A stretch of DNA of 64,000 nt from Bacteroidales bacterium (lineage in GTDB: Bacteria; Bacteroidota; Bacteroidia; Bacteroidales; Marinilabiliaceae). Under the pieces are notes generated by a model. The model saw only the letters and a program-made list of their open reading frames with translations. It did no database searches and was not told the DNA's origin. The stretch is taken from NCBI GenBank assembly GCA_017960905.1, contig JAGCYH010000047.1, forward strand, positions 1 through 64,000, given 5' to 3'. The position numbers were made by a program, and so were the translations under genes. How positions within the stretch are numbered: the first letter of the stretch is position 1; each line of letters begins with the position of its first letter. Shown here piece by piece: positions 35,179 through 43,336 of this stretch.

Positions 35179-35977
35179 TCTTAACAGGAATCAATCTAAA
35201 CTCAGAAAAGTTTTTATTACCTATTTTTAACTTCTTACCACATATCTGGACTCTTACACCATCTGGAGTGAAGAAAGGCTCGGTAAGGATAGTTCCCTTA
35301 TTAGCTGCATAGTTATGAGCTGTTTCTTGATAGTTTTCCATCCGATTCATAAGGAATACAGAATAAAGGAATCGTGCTTGAAAACTATCGAAAGTAATAT
35401 ATTCAGAACCACTTCTTGGACATATTAATATCTGTCGTTCGTCCAGCGCAATATTATATTTCGAATGGGCAAAAGCATTTCGCATACTTGGTTTATACGA
35501 TTTATCTAAAATAAAACCAAGTTTAAATCCTTTTTGTTTCAACGGTATTATAACATTTTCACAGAAATGCTTGTGAACTTGTTTTGTCGGCAAAACATCA
35601 TTCCACAGATAACCTTGTCCTAATACTATGGCTGACAATCGATATATAGACTTCATAAAATAATCTGAATCCCATATCTGAGAATAGATAGTTAACTCAG
35701 AGGTAATACTATTTATTGCATTGTCATCTTGGTAAATATAACCTTCTTTTGAATAATTCTTACGAAGATAACTAAGGTAATACTTAACTCGTGACTCGTC
35801 AAGATATATATCCCACATATACTCAATAACACAATCCGTAAGGCAGTGCGATTTCAAACCTTGCATTATTTCCGCGCGTCCAAGAAACAGGATAAATGCA
35901 ATGTAATCAGCCTCACTAGCGGCCTCAAATATCTCCTCAATAGCGTCACACACTTCTTTCTGTATCTCGTTTATCAT
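35171..35977 (-). CDS. Uncharacterised protein with a HEPN-like RNAFAH motif
   Basis: I do not recognise this 268-residue protein as a named family. The N-terminal two thirds are helical; near residue 170 is MRNAFAHSKY, an R-x4-H motif of the kind found at the active site of HEPN RNases and related helical proteins. The C-terminal part is strand-rich (ILICPRSGSEYITFDSFQ, VRVQICGKKLKIGNK). It overlaps a 57-residue gene downstream. It lies between the flippase and acyltransferase but has no feature of polysaccharide enzymes; together with the nearby AbiH-like gene it may be a defence or toxin gene. Confidence 0.6.
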   Translation of the reverse strand: MINEIQKEVCDAIEEIFEAASEADYIAFILFLGRAEIMQGLKSHCLTDCVIEYMWDIYLDESRVKYYLSYLRKNYSKEGYIYQDDNAINSITSELTIYSQIWDSDYFMKSIYRLSAIVLGQGYLWNDVLPTKQVHKHFCENVIIPLKQKGFKLGFILDKSYKPSMRNAFAHSKYNIALDERQILICPRSGSEYITFDSFQARFLYSVFLMNRMENYQETAHNYAANKGTILTEPFFTPDGVRVQICGKKLKIGNKNFSEFRLIPVKND

Positions 35978-36099
35978 AACTGTTTATTCTTTTTAACCTT
36001 ACCAATTAACCTATCCATATTTCTTTTGGTATGTGAGCTATTATTTCCTTACTTTAAGTATTACATATTATTGAATCCTTGACAATAATGATTCCTTGC

Positions 36100-36387
36100 T
36101 TATTTATACATTAGCATTTTAATAAGACGCATTTTCATTTCCTCGCATATCTCATTATTTACTTGCATCTTCTGATATTGTATCTCTTGCATCATTTGCG
36201 ACAATTGGTTGGCTGCTTTCGCCTCATCTGATAACAAGAAACCCCGTATATTATATACTTGAACCAAATACGAGTAAGCAGATACCAATCTCCGCCACTC
36301 TTTTGTTAACATGTTTATTTTTATCAATTTATCAGCTAATGAAAAACGAGAATACAACTCGTCAACGAAAATCAATTGTTCGTTCAT
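36100..36387 (-). CDS. Small uncharacterised helical protein
   Basis: The 95-residue product is not recognised. It is predicted to be mostly helical, with heptad-like spacing in the second half (AANQLSQMMQEIQYQKMQVNNEICEE range) and no membrane segment. It stands between the HEPN-like gene and the acyltransferase with gaps of 122 and 64 bases. It could be a structural accessory or part of the neighbouring non-polysaccharide genes. Confidence 0.5.
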   Translation of the reverse strand: MNEQLIFVDELYSRFSLADKLIKINMLTKEWRRLVSAYSYLVQVYNIRGFLLSDEAKAANQLSQMMQEIQYQKMQVNNEICEEMKMRLIKMLMYK

Positions 36388-36451
36388 ACATCTCGTATTT
36401 ACTAAATATGATTTATTAAAAGCGCTTATTATGCTTTTTCTATTACCCTTT

Positions 36452-37399
36452 TTATCTTTTCAGCACAAGTACTATTTTTTTATTAATGAAATAAATAATA
36501 CACGTGAGAATAACCGTTTGAAGCAGGAAAATAGAAAGATTATCTACACTACCTTTAATCAAATGATAGAATGGTATATGCGAAAGATATAATTCATAAC
36601 TTACAATACCAACTATAGATAGCAATGATAAGAGTTTTAACTGTAACGTGTTTAGTATCATTATTATTGCAAAACCTATTGGTAAATGAATAAGTAATTG
36701 GCATATTTTCATAAATATATCTCCTTCGTGTGCTCTAACAAACGGCATTTGCTTTAGTGCCAATGCGGTTATCCCGACAACAAGACTTATAACAGATAGT
36801 ATTATAATTAGTTTCTTGTTGCTTAAAAAGATTTCTTTTTTTTGTGAAAAAAAGCACCCTAGCAAAAAAGTGAATGACTGCTGCGCTTGCGTATTACTAT
36901 TGAAAATGAAAAACATCGCTACAGAAACTATTGACATCACTATAATAGCTTGTTTTCTTAGAAAATACATTGTAACAAAGAACACAACATACCACACACA
37001 AATGTAATCGATATACCAATTACGCGGTATGTATAATAATTCATTTTCGTTATCATGTAGTGTAAACGAACATCTACTTACGATATGATATAGGATTATC
37101 AAAATAAAATATGGCAATAACACTCTCAAAAAACGTTTCTTAAAGAACCCTTCCAATCCGTTTTTATTATACGACTCTGAAAGACCGTATCCTGAAAGGA
37201 AAAGAAACATAGCGACACCTATACCCCCCAATGGTGTAAAATACCGATTCCCAAACGAAGTCCCGACGTGCGCAAGAATAACTAACAATATGGCTATACC
37301 GCGTAATATGTTTGTATTCTTTTTGTCAAGAAATGTACTCTTAACGTCGAGCGGTAGTTCTGTATTATTAACACCAGTAGAGTTTGAACTATTATTCAT
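36452..37399 (-). CDS. Acyltransferase family 3 membrane protein (OafA-like)
   Basis: The 315-residue protein has about 9-10 membrane segments and the family-3 signature ILRGIAILLVILAHVGTSF, with the catalytic histidine in LAHVG, followed by GGIGVAMFLFLSGYGLSESY and KRFLRVLLPYFI. Such proteins O-acetylate surface polysaccharides. It lies 54 bases after the AbiH-like gene, and its direction matches the locus. Confidence 0.88.
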   Translation of the reverse strand: MNNSSNSTGVNNTELPLDVKSTFLDKKNTNILRGIAILLVILAHVGTSFGNRYFTPLGGIGVAMFLFLSGYGLSESYNKNGLEGFFKKRFLRVLLPYFILIILYHIVSRCSFTLHDNENELLYIPRNWYIDYICVWYVVFFVTMYFLRKQAIIVMSIVSVAMFFIFNSNTQAQQSFTFLLGCFFSQKKEIFLSNKKLIIILSVISLVVGITALALKQMPFVRAHEGDIFMKICQLLIHLPIGFAIIMILNTLQLKLLSLLSIVGIVSYELYLSHIPFYHLIKGSVDNLSIFLLQTVILTCIIYFINKKIVLVLKR

Positions 37400-37453
37400 T
37401 TTGTATTCTTTTATTTCGATTTAACGTCTCAAAGAAGAGACTATTTTCTCTTA

Positions 37454-38332
37454 CTATTTAAACTGTAATACTTCATCATAATCAAGTTTATCACTTACTG
37501 CATAACATCTAAAATCAGTTTTTTCATACAATCTGCTAAGAGAAATTCCTTCGTCTTCTATCCTCGATTTAATATCATATATCGAATCATTATCTTTAGT
37601 TATAACAATTATTGTTTTGCGTTTTTCCTGTTCTAATAAACTATTAAAAAACTCTGAGAAATAACCAAAATCAATTTTGCTGAACGAAAATCCAAAAAAG
37701 ATGACTTCATCTGCATCTTTCAAATCTCTGTTCAAATAATTTGATTTATAGTTTTTACTTATTGTTTTGCGCAAGAATCCATAGTCTGGCAATAGAGTTG
37801 ACCCACCATCCACACCAAGTATTATACTATTTTCTTTTATAGAACCATGAATATGTACTACATTGCAAGAAGTACTATACCCAAGTCTTTCTGCTAAATG
37901 ATTAATATCGGTATAATTAAATGTATATATTTTATTGAAATACATACATTTACTAATAACATATGAGGCAAATGATCTGTTTTTGAGTTTATCGTTTTTT
38001 TCTCTCTTTTTTATAAAAAGTGATAGCTTTCGAGTTAACTCATTAAATAATTGTATACTCTCATCCTTACCATTATATCTATTGTATTTAAAATCAAGAT
38101 ATTCACTTGTAGAAGTTGCAAATTCTTTTAACGAGCGCTCCAAATCGAACCAATTATCTGACTTTGCTTTATCGTTCAAGAAAGCTAACAATCCTTGTTT
38201 TCTATATACATTTTTTTGAATTTGTTCACCTTGAGGCCAATATCTTTTACTATTAACAAAGTCTATATACCTAGTTTTCAGACCCAAATCAAGGTCAAAG
38301 CCATTACCGATAATTAGTACGATTTTTTTCAT
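37454..38332 (-). CDS. AbiH-family abortive-infection protein
   Basis: The 292-residue protein opens with LIIGNGFDLDLGLKTRYIDFV, the signature of AbiH phage-resistance proteins, and has the other family blocks IYTFNYTDINHLAERLG, VHIHGSIKENSIILGVD and VIFFGFSFSKIDFGYF. These resemble SIR2-like folds; AbiH blocks phage growth after infection in lactococci by an unknown mechanism. It is embedded in a polysaccharide locus next to several broken small genes. Confidence 0.86.
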   Translation of the reverse strand: MKKIVLIIGNGFDLDLGLKTRYIDFVNSKRYWPQGEQIQKNVYRKQGLLAFLNDKAKSDNWFDLERSLKEFATSTSEYLDFKYNRYNGKDESIQLFNELTRKLSLFIKKREKNDKLKNRSFASYVISKCMYFNKIYTFNYTDINHLAERLGYSTSCNVVHIHGSIKENSIILGVDGGSTLLPDYGFLRKTISKNYKSNYLNRDLKDADEVIFFGFSFSKIDFGYFSEFFNSLLEQEKRKTIIVITKDNDSIYDIKSRIEDEGISLSRLYEKTDFRCYAVSDKLDYDEVLQFK

Positions 38333-38361
38333 ACTTGTTTAGAAAGATCCTTAATTACAAG

Positions 38362-38478
38362 TCATTCCAACCATGACAGAACAGACTCCTTCTCCATTTC
38401 AATCTTTGAATAACACAAATGCTTTACAAACATCTTCCCAAACTCACTTTTACGGAAGTGTTCAAAGCAGAATTCCAT
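38362..38478 (-). other. Short open frame, possible gene remnant
   Basis: A 38-codon frame (MEFCFEHFRKSEFGKMFVKH...) runs to TGA at 38362 just before the AbiH-like gene, and its reading frame stays open upstream to about 38510. Charge and residue balance look protein-like, so it may be the tail of a lost gene or a small ORF. No family is recognised. Confidence 0.3.
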
Positions 38479-38512
38479 GAAATTATCGAGCAGGTTTGAA
38501 ATATAATACGGT

Positions 38513-38866
38513 TTATGATACTATATCTATTCCTTTATTCACAAGGATTTTTTCAACTATCTTTTTCACATCGTCCATTATCCGCTTGGCATCTTGTATT
38601 AGTCTATCTTTGTCGTCATCGCTCATTTTGGATAATACGCGTATTGAAAAACAAATATCTGAAAAATAAAACTCAACCGCCTTATCAATAGTTTTTCGAT
38701 TAACTATCCCTTGCGCCAGTTCTTGATTAAACACATATTTATATTTCTTTAGAACAGCTGACTTGAATAAGTCGACAATTATCTTTGTCGTCTGCTCATT
38801 AGCATGCTCTGCCAAAGTATCTATAGCTTGCAAAACGCTTTCTTCGAATATCTCTTGTTGGGGCAT
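38513..38866 (-). CDS. Small uncharacterised helical protein
   Basis: The 117-residue product is not recognised. It is charged and predicted all-helical, with no signal or membrane segment (for example EESVLQAIDTLAEHANEQ and LSKMSDDDKDRLIQDAKR). It lies upstream of the AbiH-like gene, separated by the short remnant, in the stretch rich in defence-like and broken genes. It might be a regulator or partner in one of those systems. Confidence 0.5.
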   Translation of the reverse strand: MPQQEIFEESVLQAIDTLAEHANEQTTKIIVDLFKSAVLKKYKYVFNQELAQGIVNRKTIDKAVEFYFSDICFSIRVLSKMSDDDKDRLIQDAKRIMDDVKKIVEKILVNKGIDIVS

Positions 38867-38902
38867 AAAAATGATTTATTGAAAAGTCAAAAAGGCATTT
38901 CG

Positions 38903-39526
38903 TTAATTTTGCCCGTCTTTCTTTAAACTAATATTTAAAACTTCAAACAATTTGTACATTTCCGAAACACTTTCATTCTGACAAGTCGCGATGTTGAAAG
39001 TTTTCAACAGTTTGTATTTTATCTCTTGCAAGTATGGCAATAGCTTTTCAAACAGATTTGAGATGCAGAAGAAATTCTGTTTATCAAACTATAAATCAAC
39101 CACATACGCTCGATTTCCCAATTCAGTCGCCTGTGGCGACAGAAATATATCATTCTTTTTTTCAACTGTTTGTATTTTAACAGCCATTGGCTGTTGAATT
39201 GAATCATTATCTGTTTCATGAATGGGGCTTGTAAATATGAATTCGTGCCAGTCTTCATAAAACTGCCGCAAATTGCGAATGCTGGACTCGCTAAAACCTC
39301 TTAGCCCAGGAAGCTCTTTCTGCAGTTGTTCGCTAATATTCTTTATTGCCCCGCTTCCCCATTTTTGCATTCGCGAATTGTAAGAGACATATTTTCCAAC
39401 AGCAAAATTCAATGCCAAAAGATTGGCATTCACGTTCATTGCCGTTCGCGCCTGACTTTGCAGTATGGCTGTTTTCATGGCCTGAACCGCCTGCGATATT
39501 GTTATAAGTGATTTTCCATTATCCAT
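38903..39526 (-). pseudogene. Broken DUF1016 (YhcG-like) nuclease gene
   Basis: The first 145 codons match the N-terminal domain of YhcG/DUF1016 proteins (VGKYVSYNSRMQKWGSGAIKNISEQLQKE, LRGFSESSIRNLRQFYEDW). Full-length members have about 340 residues with a C-terminal PD-(D/E)xK nuclease domain, which is missing here. The frame meets TAG at 39089-39091 but stays open in the same frame for 61 more codons to TAA at 38903. That second part does not resemble the nuclease domain, so the gene looks fused to foreign sequence and then interrupted. Confidence 0.65.
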
Positions 39527-39619
39527 AACCGTGTTTTTTCCGCAAAAAGTGACAACACTATAATCAATTAGTTCTCATTCGTATATTTCGGTGATAAGGC
39601 TAAATGAAAGTGCTGTGCA

Positions 39620-39811
39620 TTAATGCTTAATCCTATTGCCAAGTAAACGTACGGATTCCAAAAAGCTTTGCATCCATTGAGCGCCATCTATAAAAGCATT
39701 TTTCAAATCATCTTTAGTTTAAGATGCATTATTGTCACAATCTGCCATATAACCACTTGAGAAGGTTTCTATTTCATCTTCAATTAAATTGTTCATAAAA
39801 TCGCGATTCAT
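39620..39811 (-). pseudogene. Small broken ORF with one in-frame stop
   Basis: Within the 351-base gap 39527-39877, a 63-codon frame starts MNRDFMNNLIEDEIETFSSG and ends ...QSFLESVRLLGNRIKH, with a single TAA at 39719-39721. The two halves read like one small acidic protein (the DGAQWMQSFLE end is typical of short Bacteroidales hypotheticals). It is probably a recently disabled gene. Nothing else is seen in this gap. Confidence 0.45.
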
Positions 39812-39877
39812 TTCTTTATTACTTTATTATTATCAGTTTTTGTTTTATCCATATTGCGAATTAAATAAAAACACAGA

Positions 39878-40135
39878 CTACACAGATTCTCCCAATACGT
39901 GTCTTGCAGAAAAATGTCGTTTATTCATCTCATCTTCGAGATACGAAAAAACATAGCCTGGACTTTGGAAGAAAAGGCCTGTTTCGGAATCCGATATTTT
40001 TCGGAAAGTGTCTGATTCATAATAGAATCTGAAAGCATCTTCCATAGTCATATTCTTGCGCTCCATTAGCATCGCAATAAGGTCTTTCGACAAGGTTTCT
40101 TTCAAATATCTGAATTGTGACTCCGTGACATTCAT
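39878..40135 (-). CDS. Small protein of the DUF3990 gene group (DUF3791-like)
   Basis: The 85-residue product (start MNVTESQFRYLKE at 40135) has the pattern MTMEDAFRFYYESDTF...GLFFQSPGYVFSYLEDEM seen in small proteins that travel with DUF3990. It follows the DUF3990 gene by 7 bases. A longer frame from 40207 overlaps that gene and is rejected. It may be an antitoxin or accessory to the DUF3990 protein, by inference from gene order. Confidence 0.65.
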   Translation of the reverse strand: MNVTESQFRYLKETLSKDLIAMLMERKNMTMEDAFRFYYESDTFRKISDSETGLFFQSPGYVFSYLEDEMNKRHFSARHVLGESV

Positions 40136-40142
40136 AGTCTTT

Positions 40143-40598
40143 TCAGTTTTGATATTGCCAAAGGGGTGCAAAGGCATACTGGAACGTGATACCTCTTTTA
40201 TATTCAAGATTTTTCAGGAACTCTTCCATCGAGATTTTGCGTTCGCGCAGGTCGCGGATCTGCACACCCACAGTGTCGTTGGCTATCGGGCCATAAACAA
40301 TGTCGAAGTTGTGCTGGAAATTCTGCCGTTCGTCGCGATTATTGAAAACAAAATCAGCCCATTCCTGGTTGTAACTATCGAACTTTTTGATTTTCAGATT
40401 ATTCACATCGCTTTCATCGAAATCGAAAGCCGTTACTTTTTCCTCTCCGCCAACCGTAAGCGCCTTAAAACGAGCCATACTCAATGCCTGTTGCTTGTCG
40501 GACGAAAGATAGAACGCCTTGCCGAAATCTTTGTACGGACGCGATTTGGCAAGGTCTATCTCGCTGATTTCCATATTTGAGCCGTGATAAAGAATCAT
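40143..40598 (-). CDS. DUF3990 protein (ADP-ribosyltransferase-like)
   Basis: The 151-residue product starts MILYHGSNMEISEIDLAKSR and continues KDFGKAFYLSSDKQQA, the hallmark of DUF3990, a family placed near ADP-ribosyltransferase folds (the H-G pair after the first strand and the Y-L-S segment would contact NAD). It is likely a modifying enzyme or toxin. The start at 40598 overlaps the stop of the DUF3791 gene by one base (TAATG), so the frame from 40712 is rejected. The group forms a three-gene unit inside the polysaccharide locus. Confidence 0.8.
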   Translation of the reverse strand: MILYHGSNMEISEIDLAKSRPYKDFGKAFYLSSDKQQALSMARFKALTVGGEEKVTAFDFDESDVNNLKIKKFDSYNQEWADFVFNNRDERQNFQHNFDIVYGPIANDTVGVQIRDLRERKISMEEFLKNLEYKRGITFQYAFAPLWQYQN

Positions 40599-40819
40599 TA
40601 CAGTGTTCCTCCGTGCCTTCTGCAATACGATGCCATTCCTTCCACGCCGTCGGCAAACGATAGGGTGTGCATTATGTCGTAGCACTCCTCTATCAGTTTC
40701 ATTCCACTGCAACGGTCGATGTAGCCGAAAGCCTCCGCTTCCGACAAGCCGAACTTTTTGGCAAATTCGTTTATCAGCGCAATCGTGTATTCAATAATAT
40801 TCACTTTGTCTTTCGACAT
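40598..40819 (-). CDS. DUF3791 protein, possible antitoxin
   Basis: The 73-residue product (start MSKDKVNIIEYTIALINEFA) matches DUF3791, small helical proteins almost always found with DUF3990. A start ten codons upstream at 40849 is possible. The one-base overlap with the DUF3990 start indicates coupled translation. A role in neutralising the DUF3990 enzyme is plausible from the pairing but not shown by the sequence. Confidence 0.75.
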   Translation of the reverse strand: MSKDKVNIIEYTIALINEFAKKFGLSEAEAFGYIDRCSGMKLIEECYDIMHTLSFADGVEGMASYCRRHGGTL

Positions 40820-40878
40820 AGCCTTTCGTTTTTTTAGATATACTAACATACAATATTACTATTCCTCGCAAAAAGAAA

Positions 40879-42021
40879 TCAAATCATCCCCCACATCGTC
40901 ATCACCTGCTCTATCACTGGGGCCATGTCGTAGTATTTGTACTGGCCGAGGCGACCTCCGAAAATTACATCGGTATCTTTCTGGGCAAGAGCGCGATAAG
41001 CATCGGCGAGCGAATTATTGCGGTCGTCGTTCACCGGATAGTAAGGTTCCATGCCTTCCTTGTACTCGGCCGAATACTCTTCCGAAATGACAGTTCGGGG
41101 GCAGTCGTAGACTGCCTGGCCGAACATCTCAAAGTGCTTGTGCTCTATCACGCGCGTGTAAGGCACTTCGCGTTCGGTATAGTTGACCACTGCATTGCCC
41201 TGAAAATTAGGCATATCCTCTATGCGGGTTTTGAACGATACGGTGCGCCAGTCGAGTTTGCCAAGACTGAAACCGAAATACTCATCAATGGCACCGGTAT
41301 AAACCAACTTGTCGGCAACTGAGCGCCACGTATCACGGTATGAGGCGAAAAAGTCGGTATCGACTTTTGTCTCTACACCATCCAACAGACCATCGATGAG
41401 GCGGTTATAACCGCCGATAGGTATCCCCTGATAGCTGTCGTTGAAGTAATTGTTGTCGAATACAAAACGTACAGGCAAACGCTTTATAATAAATGCCGGC
41501 AACTCGGTACACTTGCGTCCCCACTGTTTTTCGGTGTAACCCTTTATCAGTGTCTCATATATATCGTTGCCTATCAGCAATTTAGCCTGTTCTTCGAGGT
41601 TGCGCGGCTCTGCCGCGCCTTCGGCTTTCATTTTGGCAAGCGCCTCAGCTTTCTGCTCTTCTATCTTTGCCTTGGCCTCGTCGGGTGTGCGCACACCCCA
41701 CATCTGGTAGAAGGTGTTCATGTTGAATGGCAGATTATAAAGCTTGCCTTTATAATTTGCCACAGGCGAGTTGGTGTATCTGTTGAACGGAACTATCGAA
41801 TTGACAAAATCCCAAACTTTTTTGTTGTTCGTGTGAAATATATGCGCACCATATTTGTGAACATTTATTCCTTCAATTTGCTCGCAATATACGTTGCCGC
41901 CAAGGTGTGGGCGCTTGTCGATAACAAGACATCGTTTGCCTTTTCGCTTTGCGAAATAGGCAAACGCAGCCCCAAACAACCCCGACCCAACTATCAGATA
42001 ATCATACTTTTGCATAAACAA
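40879..42021 (-). CDS. glf: UDP-galactopyranose mutase
   Basis: The 380-residue flavoenzyme converts UDP-galactopyranose to UDP-galactofuranose. It opens with the FAD motif LIVGSGLFGAAFAYFA, then VIDKRPHLGGNVYCE, the substrate-site segment KYGAHIFHTNNKKVWDFV, and KGYTEKQWGRKCTELP. It implies galactofuranose in the polysaccharide, probably transferred by the GT2 enzyme at 43337. By eye its G+C is higher than the block to its left, so the change of base composition falls near 40.8 kb. Confidence 0.95.
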   Translation of the reverse strand: MFMQKYDYLIVGSGLFGAAFAYFAKRKGKRCLVIDKRPHLGGNVYCEQIEGINVHKYGAHIFHTNNKKVWDFVNSIVPFNRYTNSPVANYKGKLYNLPFNMNTFYQMWGVRTPDEAKAKIEEQKAEALAKMKAEGAAEPRNLEEQAKLLIGNDIYETLIKGYTEKQWGRKCTELPAFIIKRLPVRFVFDNNYFNDSYQGIPIGGYNRLIDGLLDGVETKVDTDFFASYRDTWRSVADKLVYTGAIDEYFGFSLGKLDWRTVSFKTRIEDMPNFQGNAVVNYTEREVPYTRVIEHKHFEMFGQAVYDCPRTVISEEYSAEYKEGMEPYYPVNDDRNNSLADAYRALAQKDTDVIFGGRLGQYKYYDMAPVIEQVMTMWGMI

Positions 42022-42075
42022 AACTTTTAATAATTCCGACGCGCACGAAGCAACGCCTTGCGCGAGAGGTATAAC

Positions 42076-43320
42076 CTACTTAACATCGCGAACTAAACGC
42101 ACAGTTCTCCCTAAAGTACGTCTGTCATCGCCTACACCTATCTGATTAGAATAAAAAGAGATGCGGAATGCGAAATCTGATCGAGTAGTACCAGCCGTAC
42201 TCGACCAATAGCTACCACTCTTGTTTACATTTTCTACAGTAGTGCCCTCACGATATCCAGTTGCCGGAAGGAAGACTGCGCCAGCAGCCTCCATACGCGA
42301 CCACTCCAAAGCAGAATACGAATTAACTTCAGAGTAATATTCAGCTCCTTCAGAGAACGCCATACCACTTGTAAAAGACAAACCTTGTGGTATAACCCAA
42401 TTGTCGGGCAAAAGTATGCAACCATTCACGCCATCGACAGAAGCGACACCATATTTCGAACCGCCGTCTCTCTCAATAATATAATCCCATTCTTCTCTTG
42501 TCGGCGTACGCCATAAGCCTTTGGCGTTTCCACCATTATTTATGACATTGAATATGCCCCAATCATAGTTCTCGTTTGATTCGATAAGATTTTGCGATTG
42601 TTGCGGACCATATTCTGAATAACTAGTACTTGTATTATATGGCTGAGACCCACTATAACCACTTGTACCCCAACCAAACAAGTCAATCCATCCCTCATAT
42701 GTCGAACTAATATTCGTATTGTCTGTTCCTATACAATCATATTGATGTTGAGCGAAGCGCCATTCACTTGTACTCGGATTGTATTGTAAGTTCCCTTTTG
42801 AGAAGTAAACCATACGATCATCGGCAACTGAGAAAACGCCTTTTATTGTGCTCTTGTCCAAAGAAACCATAGACATTATTGCGTCTCTTCTCGCTTCGAC
42901 CATTTTGTTATCAACTTCATCTTTTGTATAACTACCCAGTGTCTTACCAGAATACATTGCATATGGAACGCTCAAAAGCTGAGTAACAGATTCGCCATAA
43001 GAAGATTCGGTTTTCAAAAAGAACTGACCAGCAGACCAATTGATACCAGCGAAATTACCTGTTTTAACAGTACCTTGTCCTAATACAACTGTAAATAAAC
43101 CATTCGCATTGGTATTAACAGAATGTTCTTCTTTGTAAACAACAGAGCCGGAAGAGCTACCTTGCAGAATACTGAAAGTAACCACAATATTGCTGTTAGC
43201 GACAATGGCATTATTCGAATTTCGCACAACGGCTTGATATGAAAAACCTTGTGGTATTTCTGCAAAAACAAAAGCAGAAAACGCAAAAAGCGACAAAACT
43301 AAAAAACTAATTCTTCTCAT
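42076..43320 (-). CDS. Secreted FISUMP-type protein
   Basis: The 414-residue protein has a signal peptide (about 1-20), an N-terminal domain frequent in Bacteroidota surface proteins (IPQGFSYQAVVRNSNNAIV, NTNANGLFTVVLGQG), and a C-terminal half with the FISUMP-type pattern GLWRTPTREEWDYII, ILLPDNWV, FLPATGYREG, SYWSSTAG and RLVRD. It has no recognisable sorting domain or lipobox. Its function is unknown; the C-terminal half resembles C-type-lectin-like or sulfatase-modifying folds. A secreted protein of this kind is unusual between a sugar mutase and a glycosyltransferase. Confidence 0.82.
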   Translation of the reverse strand: MRRISFLVLSLFAFSAFVFAEIPQGFSYQAVVRNSNNAIVANSNIVVTFSILQGSSSGSVVYKEEHSVNTNANGLFTVVLGQGTVKTGNFAGINWSAGQFFLKTESSYGESVTQLLSVPYAMYSGKTLGSYTKDEVDNKMVEARRDAIMSMVSLDKSTIKGVFSVADDRMVYFSKGNLQYNPSTSEWRFAQHQYDCIGTDNTNISSTYEGWIDLFGWGTSGYSGSQPYNTSTSYSEYGPQQSQNLIESNENYDWGIFNVINNGGNAKGLWRTPTREEWDYIIERDGGSKYGVASVDGVNGCILLPDNWVIPQGLSFTSGMAFSEGAEYYSEVNSYSALEWSRMEAAGAVFLPATGYREGTTVENVNKSGSYWSSTAGTTRSDFAFRISFYSNQIGVGDDRRTLGRTVRLVRDVK

Positions 43321-43336
43321 TTTTCAACTTTTTATA

